A stretch of DNA of 64,000 nt, from positions 326,566 through 390,565 of the forward strand of contig NZ_JSYZ01000002.1 in NCBI RefSeq assembly GCF_001293465.1, written 5' to 3'. Below, piece after piece: positions 27,976 to 37,633 of the stretch; position 1 is the stretch's first letter; the number at the start of each line of letters is the position of its first letter. Source of the stretch: Pseudomonas asplenii (GTDB lineage: Bacteria; Pseudomonadota; Gammaproteobacteria; Pseudomonadales; Pseudomonadaceae). The notes beneath the pieces are model-generated. The model was not told where the DNA came from and made no database searches. It was given only the letters and a program-made list of their open reading frames with translations. The translations under genes were made by a program, and so were the position numbers.

Positions 27976-29255
27976 GCGTCCTCCCAGGATACTTTCACAG
28001 TGCCGTCCTTGTTGAACTGATAGCGGTTCTCGCTCCAACCGAGAGAAAACAGGCTCAACATCACATGATAATACTGATGCTGCTGATAGGCCGGGTCAGC
28101 CGGGTTGGTGAAATGCGCAATCGCCTGGTCGACCAGCCGCTGTTGCTGGTCCGCCAGCAGCGGCAGGCCCTTGGCCCGCAGGTACGGCACCAGCGACGCC
28201 GAGAAACCGTAGGGGCCGATGCCTTCGGTGACACCGGTCAGCACCTGGACCTTCTCCGGCGGCACACCGGTGGACGCGGTGGACTGCGCCATGCCGTCGA
28301 GGTTGTCGAGAATCGGCTTGGCCAGCGGGTCGGCCGGCGAAGTCAGGCCGGCCCACAGGTAGGTACGGATCGCATCATAGCTGCCCAGCGCATTGGTGAA
28401 CTTGTCCACCACGAACATGCCCTTGTTGACGTCCGTACCGCGATAGCCGACCCAGTCCGGCACAAACCCGAAGCGGTTCATGTTCTTGTCGGCGATCATC
28501 TTCGCGGTGCTGTCGGCCACTTCCTTCCAGGGGCTCGACGGCAGTTCCCTGCTGAAGCGGCGCAGCAGCGGAATCGGCGTGTAGCTGGCGTTGAAGCGCC
28601 ACAGCTGATCGGGGTGTTCATAGCCCACCGGCCCCGGCAGGAGCATCTTGCCGAGCCCGGGGATATCGCGGATCAGGGTCTTTTGCACATTGTCCAGGAT
28701 GCGCTGCGCATCGGCCCGGTAGGCCGGCTTTTTCCACAGCCGATCGGCCTCCAGCAGCGCGTAGGCGAACCACAGGTCGGCATCGCTGGCGGAGTTCCTG
28801 TCGATGATGCCCCAGGTGCCGGCAGGCGTCGGCCCCCACAACCAGCCGGGCAGGTTCTGCGCGATGTTGGCACCGGCCATGTTGTCCCGGGTCCAGCGCC
28901 ACAGGGCATCGAAAGTTTCGGGATCATTGGCGATCAGTGCGAAGAACATACCGTAGGACTGGCCCTCGGAACTGCTCTGGTTGGGGTCCATGCTCGAGCC
29001 TAGCATGCGCCCGTCTTTCTGCACGAAACGCTCGGCATAGTTCTTCCACAACGGCCAGTTCTGCACGCTGCAGCTCTCGGCGGCCTGCACCGCCACCGGC
29101 GCCAGCAGCGCCAGGGACAGCAGCCCACGACCCAACAGACGCCCCATGCCCGTCGAAGCCGGCCTGGCGGCGGTAGCGCCAGCAGCCTGTACCGCCCTTT
29201 CACTGAAAAACCTGCTGCGTATCACACCCACATCCATCGCCTTGCCCAAACTCAT
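27957..29255 (-). CDS. wssD: periplasmic endoglucanase BcsZ (WssD), GH8
   Basis: A 432-residue glycoside hydrolase family 8 endo-1,4-beta-glucanase that trims cellulose during synthesis. The catalytic glutamate lies in SSSEGQSYGMFFAL. The start at 29255 overlaps the wssC stop (ATGA) and has GGAAG upstream. A second start at 29147 would place a classical signal peptide (MGRLLGRGLLSLALL...) at the very N-terminus and give 396 residues, nearer to family length, but has no clear ribosome binding site. Confidence 0.92.
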   Translation of the reverse strand: MSLGKAMDVGVIRSRFFSERAVQAAGATAARPASTGMGRLLGRGLLSLALLAPVAVQAAESCSVQNWPLWKNYAERFVQKDGRMLGSSMDPNQSSSEGQSYGMFFALIANDPETFDALWRWTRDNMAGANIAQNLPGWLWGPTPAGTWGIIDRNSASDADLWFAYALLEADRLWKKPAYRADAQRILDNVQKTLIRDIPGLGKMLLPGPVGYEHPDQLWRFNASYTPIPLLRRFSRELPSSPWKEVADSTAKMIADKNMNRFGFVPDWVGYRGTDVNKGMFVVDKFTNALGSYDAIRTYLWAGLTSPADPLAKPILDNLDGMAQSTASTGVPPEKVQVLTGVTEGIGPYGFSASLVPYLRAKGLPLLADQQQRLVDQAIAHFTNPADPAYQQHQYYHVMLSLFSLGWSENRYQFNKDGTVKVSWEDACASKP

Positions 29256-31588
29256 GACAAACGCTTCCGTGCCCGGGAACGCAGGAACACGAACAGCAGG
29301 AAGCTCACCAGCGCCAGCCCGCAGACGGTCACCAGCAGCATCCACAACAGGTTCTGCGACAGCATCCACTGCATCCGCTTGAACAGGCTCAGGTCACCGA
29401 CGTAGTACTGCTCATCGGCCACCAGCGAGGTGATGCGCTTGTCCTGCACCACCGCCAGGCTGCCCTGAATGGTGTCCTTGTACTGGTCACCACCGATCAG
29501 CGCGGCCGTGGCATCGGCCAGGCCTTCGGGTTTGCCGCTGGCGATCACCACCACGCTGCGCCCGGACTTGAGCGGCGACTCGAAACCGGCCAGGTAGGTG
29601 CTGCTGTTGGCGCCGCTGTAGGTCACCTGCAGCCGCGGCTTGCGCTGGTTGGCCTGCGGGTCGGGGCTGATCCAGTCACGCACGCGCAGGGTCAGGTCGG
29701 ACAGGCTGAAACGATGGCCCGTGCCTTCGAAACCGGCTGGCAGATGGCTGGCCCACTGCTCCAGCAACGGCTGGTTGGCTCCCGAGGCGAACACCAGCAG
29801 GTCCTTGTCGCTGACCGTCAGCACGTCCTTGGGCTGCACCACGGTGACCGCGGTCGCCGGGTAGCCGGTGGACTCGCCGAACCGGCCGAGCACCGTCAGG
29901 TACGCGCCCCACTCCTGCTGGCCACTGCCGTCCGGCAGTACCACGGCGCTCTGCGACAGATCCGCCAGGCGGGTGAACGGGAAGCCGCTGTCGTTGAACA
30001 CGCCCAGGTTCGGCAAGGCGATGTAGTGGTTGAAACCGCGCAGGTCGAGGCTCGAATCCGGGTCGATCAGGCCGCGCATGTTGTCGATGATGATGTCGCG
30101 GCATTCACCCTGCTTGATGTAGTCGAACATGAAGCGCAGTTGCAGTTGCGAGCGCGGCGACGCCACGCCCAGCGGCAGCAGCACGCGGGCTTCGCGCGGC
30201 AGGCTCTCATCCTTCTTGAGCATCGCCAGCAGGTTGTCGCCGCCGTCGAGGCTCTTGAGCGACGGCAATGGCATCGACTTCATGAAGTTGTTGTTCAGGC
30301 TCACCAGCAACGAGGAATTCGCCGACTCCTGTTGCGGGGTGTAGCGGTACTTCAGGTCCAGCGGCACACCGGCCTCGCGCCAGTTGAACAGGTCCGGCGG
30401 CAGGCGTACGGGAATGGTGATATTGCCGGGGTTGTAACCGGACACGCTGAGCTGCTTGATGTCGACCAGCTCACCCAGGCGTACCGGGCGATCGGACGGC
30501 AGCCAGTTCGGTGCGTCGTAGGGCTGGCGTGGGCTCAGCGGATCGAGGTGATCGATCACCACGCTGCTGCCTACCAGCGCCTTGCTGCCCATGGCCACCG
30601 CATTGGCGGCCAGCTTGAGTTCGGCGGCATCGCGACCGGCAACGATCAGCAGCTTGCCACGCGGGTCGTTCGGGTTGGCCTGCAGGGTGACGGTCGCCCC
30701 TTTCAGTTCCGGGATCTGCAGGCTGCCCAGTTGCACGGCTTCCTTGCTTTCGACCAGGACGATGGCGTTGCCCTGCTGGGGAATCTGGCCCAGGACGCTG
30801 GTGAAGCTGGCCCCACGGTAGGACGCCAGTGCGCCCATCCACGACGACAGCGCGCCCGCGGCTTCGAGGGTGGCGTTATCCGGTTGCCGGGCAAACACGA
30901 AAGGCAGGTTGAGCTGGCTCGCATCGCGACGGTCGAAGAACGGCAACGGCAGGATCGACAGGTCGTCCTTGAGCGGGATCGGCGAAACGCTGAGCTTGAG
31001 CTCGGAACCGACGTTGATCTTGGCCCACAGGCTGCTGTGCTGGGGGTCCTCGCACTGCATGGTGTAGTGCCCGATGAATTGCAGGCGCAGACGGTTGAAC
31101 TCGGTGATCAGGTGCGGCGGGATATTCACCACCTGCTGCTGCGGCTGGCCGGCACCTTCCTTGGGCAGCGCCAGGCTGGCGGCGACTTCGTCGTTGACCA
31201 GCACGTTGATCTGCGACAGGTCGGCCAGCAGAGCCGGCGAATAGCTGTAGCTGAGCACCAGTTGCGCGCCATTGACCACCTCATCGGCGCGGATGTTGAA
31301 GTTCACCGCGTCGGAGGCCTCGACCCCCTGCAGGTTCATGGTGTCCAGGCGCCCCAATTGCTTGAGGGTCAGTTCACGGGTGTAGCTGTCGGCTGGTGGC
31401 TGCTCCGCGACAGCGGGCGCGACGGCCGGGGTTGCCGCCGGGCTGGCCACGGCCGTGTTGGCCGTCGCAGCCGCGTCGGCGTAAGCCATGTGAATCATTG
31501 CACCCAGGCACAGCACCGACGAAGCCAGGCGCATGAGTGGGTGACGTGGGCAGCAGGTGGTGCTGCGATACGAGGATTTCATGGTCAT
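29252..31588 (-). CDS. wssC: cellulose synthase regulatory subunit BcsB (WssC)
   Basis: A 778-residue periplasmic subunit with an N-terminal signal region, two jelly-roll carbohydrate-binding and flavodoxin-like domain repeats, and a C-terminal membrane helix (about 740-765) that docks to BcsA. It guides the growing glucan across the periplasm. It starts at 31588 or 31582 (both ATG); the first overlaps the wssB stop as ATGA. Confidence 0.93.
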   Translation of the reverse strand: MTMKSSYRSTTCCPRHPLMRLASSVLCLGAMIHMAYADAAATANTAVASPAATPAVAPAVAEQPPADSYTRELTLKQLGRLDTMNLQGVEASDAVNFNIRADEVVNGAQLVLSYSYSPALLADLSQINVLVNDEVAASLALPKEGAGQPQQQVVNIPPHLITEFNRLRLQFIGHYTMQCEDPQHSSLWAKINVGSELKLSVSPIPLKDDLSILPLPFFDRRDASQLNLPFVFARQPDNATLEAAGALSSWMGALASYRGASFTSVLGQIPQQGNAIVLVESKEAVQLGSLQIPELKGATVTLQANPNDPRGKLLIVAGRDAAELKLAANAVAMGSKALVGSSVVIDHLDPLSPRQPYDAPNWLPSDRPVRLGELVDIKQLSVSGYNPGNITIPVRLPPDLFNWREAGVPLDLKYRYTPQQESANSSLLVSLNNNFMKSMPLPSLKSLDGGDNLLAMLKKDESLPREARVLLPLGVASPRSQLQLRFMFDYIKQGECRDIIIDNMRGLIDPDSSLDLRGFNHYIALPNLGVFNDSGFPFTRLADLSQSAVVLPDGSGQQEWGAYLTVLGRFGESTGYPATAVTVVQPKDVLTVSDKDLLVFASGANQPLLEQWASHLPAGFEGTGHRFSLSDLTLRVRDWISPDPQANQRKPRLQVTYSGANSSTYLAGFESPLKSGRSVVVIASGKPEGLADATAALIGGDQYKDTIQGSLAVVQDKRITSLVADEQYYVGDLSLFKRMQWMLSQNLLWMLLVTVCGLALVSFLLFVFLRSRARKRLS

Positions 31589-33810
31589 GACTTGTCCATA
31601 AGAGGGTCGAGCGATTTCGAATTGGCAGATCTTGCAGCCAGGCGATCACGAACCTGCAACACAGTGGCCTTGATCAGGGCGCCCATGCCGACCACACCGA
31701 TGGCACTGACCTCGCGCAGGGCCGAAAGTGGCGTATCGACCTTGCCGGTGCCCCAACTGGCGGCCCAGGTGTCGGCGCGGGAGAAGGTCATGCGCACCAG
31801 TTCGCTTTGCTGGCGCAGGGTCAACGGGTCGAACAGCGCCCCGAGGTACTGGCCCTTGCTGAACACCACCGTAGTATCGAATTGGCTGGTTTGCGAATTG
31901 CGGAACAGCGACACGCGAATGCGTTCACCGGCGGCCACCGTGGTGCCCTCCGGCAATTTGAGGCCGAGGCCGCGCTGGGAGAAGTCCTGGGTCATGCCGT
32001 AGACCTCGGTGCCATCGGCCAGCCCGATCTTGACTGGCAGTTCGGCACGGACCCGCGGTTCGGAACGGACCTGGCGGGTTTCGGAGGCCACCGCGACCGC
32101 GGCGCTGGTGATGATCAGGTTGTAGAGCGTCCAGACGCAGTTGATCAGCACGGTGATCTCGGTGTCGGGCTCGCCCCAGATGAGCTGCCAGATGCCGCAC
32201 AGCAGCCCGATCAGGTTCAGCGCCAGCAGCACGATGTACGGCCGTGCCAATTTCCAGTCGAAATATTCCTTGTCGATGATGCCGCCCTTGTCGGTGACGT
32301 TGAAGCCACCGAACCTGGGGTTGACCAGCGCCATCAGCACCGGCGGCATGATGTACCAGGCCAGTACCGTCTCGTACACCTCGTTCCAGAACGAATGCCG
32401 GAAGCGCCCCTGGATGCAGGAGTTGGTCAGGTTGGAATGGAACAGGTGCGGCAAGGCGTAGGCGGTGATCATCAATGCCGAGGCGTGGAAGATCTGTGCG
32501 CCGAAAATCAGGTAGGCCAGCGGCGCGGTGAGGAACACCAGCCGCGGCAGGCCGTAGAAGAAGTGCAGCATGGCGTTGGCATAGCAGATGCGCTGGCCCA
32601 GGTTCAGGCCCTTGCCCATCAGCGGGTTGTCGACCCGGAAGATCTGCGCCATGCCGCGTGCCCAACGGATCCGTTGGCTGATGTGGCGCGACAGGCTCTC
32701 GGTCGCCAGCCCCGCCGCCTGGGGAATCGCCAGGTAGGCGGTGTTGTAGCCGGCACGGTTGAGCTTGAGGGCGGTGTGGGCGTCCTCGGTGACGGTCTCG
32801 ACCGCCACCCCGCCGATCTCCTCCAGCGGCTTGCGCCGCAGAATCGCGCAGGAACCGCAGAAGAAGGTGGCGTTCCACAGGTCGTTGCCGTCCTGCACCA
32901 GGCCATAGAACAGCTCGCCCTCGTTGGGCACGGCGCGGAAGGTGTTGAGGTTCTTCTCGAACGGGTCCGGGGAAAAGAAGAAATGCGGCGTCTGCAGCAT
33001 CGCCAGCTTCGAATCCTTGAGGAACCAGCCCATGCCGATCTGCAGGAAGGAACGGGTCGGCACATGGTCGGCGTCGAACATGGCGATGTATTCGCCGTCG
33101 GTCACCTTGAGCGCTTCGTTGAGGTTGCCGGCCTTGGCGTGGAAGTTGTTGTCACGGGTGATGTAGTTGACCCCGATGCTGGAGCAGAACCGGCGGAACT
33201 CCTCGCGACGACCATCGTCGAGCACGTGGACGCGCAGCTTGTCCTTCGGCCAGTCCATCGCCTGGGCGGCGAAGATGCTCAGCTTCACGATGTTCAGCGC
33301 TTCGTTGTAGGTGGGGATGAACACATCCACCGTCGGCCAGTCGCTCGGATCGCCGGCCAGCAGCACCGGGCGACGACGCAGCGGCCAGGCGGTCTGCACG
33401 TAGCCGAAGATCAGCACCACCAGCGCATAGAACTCGGCCAGGACCAGGCCGTAGCCGAAAACGGTGTCCAGCCAGCCTTCGAAACCCAGGGTGTCGGTCA
33501 GGCGCCAGTACAGGTAGCGCAGGGAGGCCACCAGCGACAGCACGATCAGTGCCAGGACCGGCAAGCGACCGGGCACCCGCTTGATCAGCAGGGCCGAACC
33601 GAAGCACAGCGACGCGAACAGGCACTGCGTATACAGGTCCAGCGGGGCACTGATGATGCCCACCAGCAACAGGCAGGCACTGAGCGCCCCAACCCCGATC
33701 AGCGTACGACGCAAGGCGCTCGGCCACTGCTTGACACGGGCCAGCCAGGCGTTGAGGCGCAACTCTGAGCGCCCCGGAATCTGGGGCGTGAAATTGGGAT
33801 CGATGGTCAT
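31585..33810 (-). CDS. wssB: cellulose synthase catalytic subunit BcsA (WssB)
   Basis: A 741-residue inner-membrane family 2 glycosyltransferase that polymerises UDP-glucose into cellulose and moves the chain across the membrane. Visible are about eight membrane segments, the glycosyltransferase aspartates (VFIPTYNE, FDADHVP, TEDAH) and the QRIRW motif. A C-terminal PilZ domain has the RSEPR and DFSQRGLG parts of the c-di-GMP binding motif, so activity should need c-di-GMP. It overlaps wssA and wssC by four bases. Confidence 0.96.
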   Translation of the reverse strand: MTIDPNFTPQIPGRSELRLNAWLARVKQWPSALRRTLIGVGALSACLLLVGIISAPLDLYTQCLFASLCFGSALLIKRVPGRLPVLALIVLSLVASLRYLYWRLTDTLGFEGWLDTVFGYGLVLAEFYALVVLIFGYVQTAWPLRRRPVLLAGDPSDWPTVDVFIPTYNEALNIVKLSIFAAQAMDWPKDKLRVHVLDDGRREEFRRFCSSIGVNYITRDNNFHAKAGNLNEALKVTDGEYIAMFDADHVPTRSFLQIGMGWFLKDSKLAMLQTPHFFFSPDPFEKNLNTFRAVPNEGELFYGLVQDGNDLWNATFFCGSCAILRRKPLEEIGGVAVETVTEDAHTALKLNRAGYNTAYLAIPQAAGLATESLSRHISQRIRWARGMAQIFRVDNPLMGKGLNLGQRICYANAMLHFFYGLPRLVFLTAPLAYLIFGAQIFHASALMITAYALPHLFHSNLTNSCIQGRFRHSFWNEVYETVLAWYIMPPVLMALVNPRFGGFNVTDKGGIIDKEYFDWKLARPYIVLLALNLIGLLCGIWQLIWGEPDTEITVLINCVWTLYNLIITSAAVAVASETRQVRSEPRVRAELPVKIGLADGTEVYGMTQDFSQRGLGLKLPEGTTVAAGERIRVSLFRNSQTSQFDTTVVFSKGQYLGALFDPLTLRQQSELVRMTFSRADTWAASWGTGKVDTPLSALREVSAIGVVGMGALIKATVLQVRDRLAARSANSKSLDPLMDKS

Positions 33811-34991
33811 GACAGATGGGACTCTTGCGTACCTTGTACGAGCAGTTCACACAACGAACCGGCCACGTCGAGAATGTCCTGACAGCCTCGGGTCGTCGGG
33901 ATGTGCGCCAGCGGATTACGCTCGTAAGCCAACGCTTCGCCGAGGCAGTGGTCCTGACGGATCACGCCCAACAACTGTTTATCGGCTTTTCTTTTCAATA
34001 CTTCACACACATCGAGGCTGAACTGGCGCGAAGTATCCAACTGGTTGATGACATACCTGCACTGCAGCGGGATCTGCCGTTGCCGGTAGGGCGCCAGCAG
34101 GCGGTTCATCTGCTCCAGGCTGGCATAGGACGCGGCATCGGCGAGCGTGACCACCACGGCGACATCGGCAATCGCCAGCGCCTGGGCCAGGTAGGCCGTC
34201 GCCCCGGAGGGGGTATCGATGATCACGGTGTCCTGTTCGCCCAACCCCAGTTCGGCCAGGTGCCGGGCCAGCCAGGTGGGATCGGCGCGCAGGCCGCTTT
34301 CGAAATTCACCCGCTCCTCTTCACTCACCAGGCCGTAGGCCAGGCAGTGGCAGGCCGAGAAACCGTCACGCAACACACGCCGCCAGTCCTGCTGCTGATA
34401 GTCCTGGGCAACGCCCGGCCACTGGTCGTTGCCGCCCAGGTGCAGGCACAGGGCATTCTGCGGGTCGAGGTCGAGGGCCAGGGTACGGCCATCGGCACGC
34501 TTGATCGCACTCGCCAGGGCCGCGGCCAGGGTACTCTTGCCGACGCCGCCCTTGGCCGAGACCACGGCAATGACCTTGGCTTTCAGCACCGGCTGCCCGC
34601 CGGCCTGGGCAGGGGCATGGGTGGCACTTGCCTGGCGCTGCTGCTCGATTTCCGCCAGCAGGCGGCTCAGGGAGGTCGCGGTTGCCGCGGCGGCGGCGGC
34701 AACCGGAATCGGTGCCGCAACGGCGGCCGGCGGCACGGCCGGAGCCGGAACGGGGTCCGCCGACGGCACGTCATCGGCCGCAACCGGGGTGGCACCTTGC
34801 GTCTCGTCGGGAACGGGGAGCGAAGGCCTGATCGGGGTTACCGGGGCCACCGGCTGCAATGTGTCCAGGGCCGCGATCAGTTGGCTCGCCGTCTCCTCGG
34901 CATAATCATAGGACGGCTCGATTTCGAGATAGCTTTCCGCACTGCCCCCGAATCTCTTGAATAGATTCGCGATATCGTCAGAACGATGCAT
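33807..34991 (-). CDS. wssA: WssA: MinD/BcsQ-like ATPase with BcsP/BcsR-like N-terminus
   Basis: A 394-residue protein. The C-terminal part is a ParA/MinD-type ATPase of the BcsQ (YhjQ) family with Walker A KGGVGKST, thought to position or regulate the cellulose synthase. The first 25 residues (DDIANLFKRFGG followed by YLEI) resemble the short motif of BcsP/BcsR accessory proteins. An Ala/Pro-rich linker of about 90 residues joins the two parts. This fusion reading is inference. It is the first gene of wssABCDEFGHI. Confidence 0.9.
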   Translation of the reverse strand: MHRSDDIANLFKRFGGSAESYLEIEPSYDYAEETASQLIAALDTLQPVAPVTPIRPSLPVPDETQGATPVAADDVPSADPVPAPAVPPAAVAAPIPVAAAAAATATSLSRLLAEIEQQRQASATHAPAQAGGQPVLKAKVIAVVSAKGGVGKSTLAAALASAIKRADGRTLALDLDPQNALCLHLGGNDQWPGVAQDYQQQDWRRVLRDGFSACHCLAYGLVSEEERVNFESGLRADPTWLARHLAELGLGEQDTVIIDTPSGATAYLAQALAIADVAVVVTLADAASYASLEQMNRLLAPYRQRQIPLQCRYVINQLDTSRQFSLDVCEVLKRKADKQLLGVIRQDHCLGEALAYERNPLAHIPTTRGCQDILDVAGSLCELLVQGTQESHLS

Positions 34992-35341
34992 GCAGGTGTC
35001 CCTTTGCGCAATAAGAATTCAAAACCAGCATCCAAAGGGACAAGCACCCACCCTGGTTGTACAGCGTCCATTATTCCCGACTGCTTCCCCTACAGGTAGT
35101 AGCAATATGATGGTGTCATTATTTTGCTGTCTAATTGATTTTATTCAGTACGACCAGGTGGTCAGCCAATATTTTGGCGAACAACTTTGAAACATGTCGA
35201 ACAACCTGCAAACCTTGCCGTTGAGCCGTCCGCTCGCCTGTTGATCCGTGACAATGGCGCGCCGGTCCAATAGATTAAGCGCCCGAAAATGCCGCGGCAT
35301 TTTGAGCCTTACCCCCTGTTAAGTGAAATAGCGAAATTTCG
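34992..35341 (-). promoter_or_regulatory. wss promoter region with candidate FleQ box
   Basis: A 350-base AT-rich region between divergent genes, with no gene inside. At 35165-35178 lies GCCAATATTTTGGC, which matches the published FleQ box pattern GTCAATAAATTGAC at 10 of 14 positions. FleQ is a known c-di-GMP-responsive regulator of wss in P. fluorescens SBW25. The site is about 175 bases before the wssA start. Nearer the plus-strand gene is an 18-base perfect palindrome (AAAATGCCG/CGGCATTTT) at 35286-35303 that may be an operator or hairpin. Confidence 0.4.
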
Positions 35342-36046
35342 ATGCCTGACTCTCATACCGATGAAGCCGTAACCTCCTTGTCCGCCAAGCACGAATACGA
35401 AAACGCGATCAACCTTTCCCAGCATGTGGCCCAGGCCAAGACCATCAGTGAAATGGTGCTCGACGCCTTCCAGACGTCCAAGGAAAGCGAGGAAATCCGC
35501 GAGTTGCGCGCCCAGATCCGCCAGGCGCACGACCGTTTCGAGGACGACAGAGCCTACGAACTCATGGGCCAGCTCAAGCAGCTCAAGGATGCCGAAGCCG
35601 CGGACCTCGCCGCGCTGGAAGACCTGGGCACGAAATATCCGATCAGCCGGATCCTGTCCAGCTACAAGGACGACCCGGCCTTCCAGCAACTGGTCTATGG
35701 CCTGGCCCTGAAGGTCCTGAACCAGACCCACCAGGCGATCACCAACCCGAACGCCGGCAAGGGCAAATCGTCGCGGGCGAAGAAGGAAGCCGAAGTGTTC
35801 GTCATCAGCAAGGACGGCACCAGCGTCAATTTCCCGTTGCGCACCCCGCGCACCAAGGCCAACGCCGACCGTGAAGCGTTCGAATTCCTCGGCTTCGCCT
35901 TCGCCGGCCATGGCGACCTGGCCGAACTGCTGAACGAAACCTTTGTGGATAACGAGGGCAACGAACAGCCGGCGACCCGCAGGAACATCGTCACCGCGAT
36001 TCAGCAGCAGACCGCGTTTGCCGGCTACAGCGTGGTTCAGCAGTAA
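35342..36046 (+). CDS. hypothetical protein
   Basis: A 234-residue cytoplasmic protein that I do not recognise. The N-terminal half is highly charged and helical, probably coiled coil (about residues 15-100). It is followed by a Lys/Ser-rich linker (GKGKSSRAKK) and a C-terminal domain of about 85 residues. It has no signal or membrane segments. It is divergent from the cellulose operon and convergent with the sRNA gene that follows; any link to either is unproven. Confidence 0.75.
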   Translation: MPDSHTDEAVTSLSAKHEYENAINLSQHVAQAKTISEMVLDAFQTSKESEEIRELRAQIRQAHDRFEDDRAYELMGQLKQLKDAEAADLAALEDLGTKYPISRILSSYKDDPAFQQLVYGLALKVLNQTHQAITNPNAGKGKSSRAKKEAEVFVISKDGTSVNFPLRTPRTKANADREAFEFLGFAFAGHGDLAELLNETFVDNEGNEQPATRRNIVTAIQQQTAFAGYSVVQQ

Positions 36047-36140
36047 GGAAGACTCGCTCGCCAGCGTGGGGCAGGAGCCCAAAGCCCACTGCGCCTGGGC
36101 TGGCAGCACTTCAGTTCCGCCAGGACTTTCGCCCAGGCAC

Positions 36141-36163
36141 AAAAAAACCCGCCGAAGCGGGTT
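36141..36163. terminator. terminator of sRNA copy 1, bidirectional
   Basis: AACCCGC/GCGGGTT stem with a CGAA/TTCG tetraloop and T runs on both strands. It ends the sRNA on the minus strand and can also end the transcript of the hypothetical gene 35342-36046. Confidence 0.9.
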
Positions 36164-36250
36164 CTTTTTTTGACCTGCCCAACATCCTGTCGGTAGCCAT
36201 CCTGGCCAGGTCGATCTTCCTTGATCCTGCGCACATCCGTATGCAGCAGT
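36141..36250 (-). ncRNA. rsmX: RsmX-type small regulatory RNA, copy 1
   Basis: A predicted transcript of about 110 nt. It carries five GGA motifs (36236-38, 36225-27, 36218-20, 36200-02, 36185-87), several in hairpin loops: GATC-AAGGAA-GATC at 36213-36226 and GCC-AGGAT-GGC at 36196-36206. It ends in an exact terminator AACCCGC-TTCG-GCGGGTT plus T run. A -10 like TAATCT lies at 36260-36265 and a GacA-type upstream site at 36310-36327. Such RNAs titrate the RsmA/RsmE repressors. It is a paralogue of the element at 42908-43019. Exact ends are inferred. Confidence 0.8.
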
Positions 36251-36309
36251 GATGGGTGTAGATTAGGGCAACGACGGGGGTGGGCAAAGACGTGATCGCC
36301 AGTGCGTCG

Positions 36310-36327
36310 TGTAAGCCTTTGGCTATA
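36310..36327 (-). promoter_or_regulatory. GacA-type upstream activating site of sRNA copy 1
   Basis: On the minus strand it reads TATAGC-N6-CTTACA, one perfect half and one degenerate half of the GacA site TGTAAG-N6-CTTACA. Its centre is about 66 bases upstream of the inferred transcript start. It overlaps the stop codon of the aminotransferase gene (36323-36325). Confidence 0.7.
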
Positions 36328-37531
36328 CCGCCACCGCGTCGCCCCCGGCATTGACGCAGGCGGCCGCCAGCGCACCCCGCACACCGGCGACGATCATTTC
36401 CACCTCCGCCGCATCGATCGTCAACGGCGGCAGCAGGCGGATAGTCCTACCCCGCGTGACGTTGATCAGCACGCCCTGCTCGCGGGCGGCGATCAGCGCC
36501 AGGTCGCGGATCGGCTGTTTGAGCTCGATACCGATCATCAAGCCCCGCCCACGGATCGCCAGCACCTGCGGGTGTTGGCCCAGTTCTTCCTGCAAACGCG
36601 TCAGCAGCCGCTCGCCCTGTTGCCGGGCATTGGCGACCAGGCCCTGCTCCTCGATGATATCGAGCACGGTACAGCCCACCCGGCAGGCCAGCGGATTGCC
36701 GCCAAAGGTGCTGCCATGGCTGCCCGGAGTGAACAACTGCGCTGCCTTGCCCCGCGCCAGGCAGGCACCGATGGGAATGCCATTGCCCAGGCCTTTGGCC
36801 AGGGTCATCACATCCGGGACGATGCCTTCGTGCTGGAAGGCGAACCACTGGCCGGTACGGCCGACACCGGTCTGGATTTCGTCGAGCATCAGCAACCAGG
36901 AGCGCCGCTTGCACAGGTCGCGCACGGCCTTCAGGTAACCCGGCGGCGGCAGTTGCACTCCACCCTCGCCCTGGATCGGCTCCATCAGCACCGCGCAGAT
37001 ACGCTGGCCATGGCTGCGGGCCAGGCTGTGCAGCAGTGGCAGGTCACCGAACGGTACCTTGATGAAGTCCCCCGGCAAGGCGTGGTAGCCCAGCCGCACC
37101 GCCGGACCATCACTGGCCGACAGGGTGCCCAGGGTGCGACCGTGGAAGGCGTTCTCCATGACCACCACCAGCGGCTGCTCGATGCCCCGGTGCCAGGCAT
37201 GCAGACGGGCCAGCTTCAACGCGGTTTCATTGGCCTCGGCGCCGGAATTGTTGAAAAACACCCGCTCCATCCCCGACAACCCGGCCAGGCGCTGCGCCAG
37301 CCGCTGCTGCCAGTCGATGGTGTAGAGGTTCGAGGTGTGCAGCAGCAGGCCGGCCTGCTCGCTGATCGCACTGACCAGCCGCGGATGGGAGTGACCGACG
37401 TTGGTCACCGCTACCCCTGCCACGGCATCCAGGTACTCGCGGCCGCCCTGGTCCCACAGGCGCGTACCCAGGCCCTTGACGAACCCCAGGTCGAGCGGTT
37501 GATAGGTGGTCATCAGGCAAGCGGCGGTCAT
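36323..37531 (-). CDS. acetylornithine/ornithine-type aminotransferase
   Basis: A 402-residue class III PLP-dependent aminotransferase of the ArgD/AstC/RocD group. The cofactor lysine is in [27 protein letters not shown] holds the PLP-binding Asp. The best family fit is acetylornithine aminotransferase, though a second ArgD-like copy with other substrates (such as omega-amino acids) is possible because the usual arg genes are not nearby. It is divergent from a LysR-type regulator that may control it. Confidence 0.85.
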   Translation of the reverse strand: MTAACLMTTYQPLDLGFVKGLGTRLWDQGGREYLDAVAGVAVTNVGHSHPRLVSAISEQAGLLLHTSNLYTIDWQQRLAQRLAGLSGMERVFFNNSGAEANETALKLARLHAWHRGIEQPLVVVMENAFHGRTLGTLSASDGPAVRLGYHALPGDFIKVPFGDLPLLHSLARSHGQRICAVLMEPIQGEGGVQLPPPGYLKAVRDLCKRRSWLLMLDEIQTGVGRTGQWFAFQHEGIVPDVMTLAKGLGNGIPIGACLARGKAAQLFTPGSHGSTFGGNPLACRVGCTVLDIIEEQGLVANARQQGERLLTRLQEELGQHPQVLAIRGRGLMIGIELKQPIRDLALIAAREQGVLINVTRGRTIRLLPPLTIDAAEVEMIVAGVRGALAAACVNAGGDAVAV

Positions 37532-37633
37532 GGCGGCGGGCTCCAGGCAATGAGGTGGTGCGGGCAGTATCGTTAGCCACCTGAGCTGGATAAACTCTGC
37601 AAAACTTCATTCATTTTGAAGCAGGAATTGATA

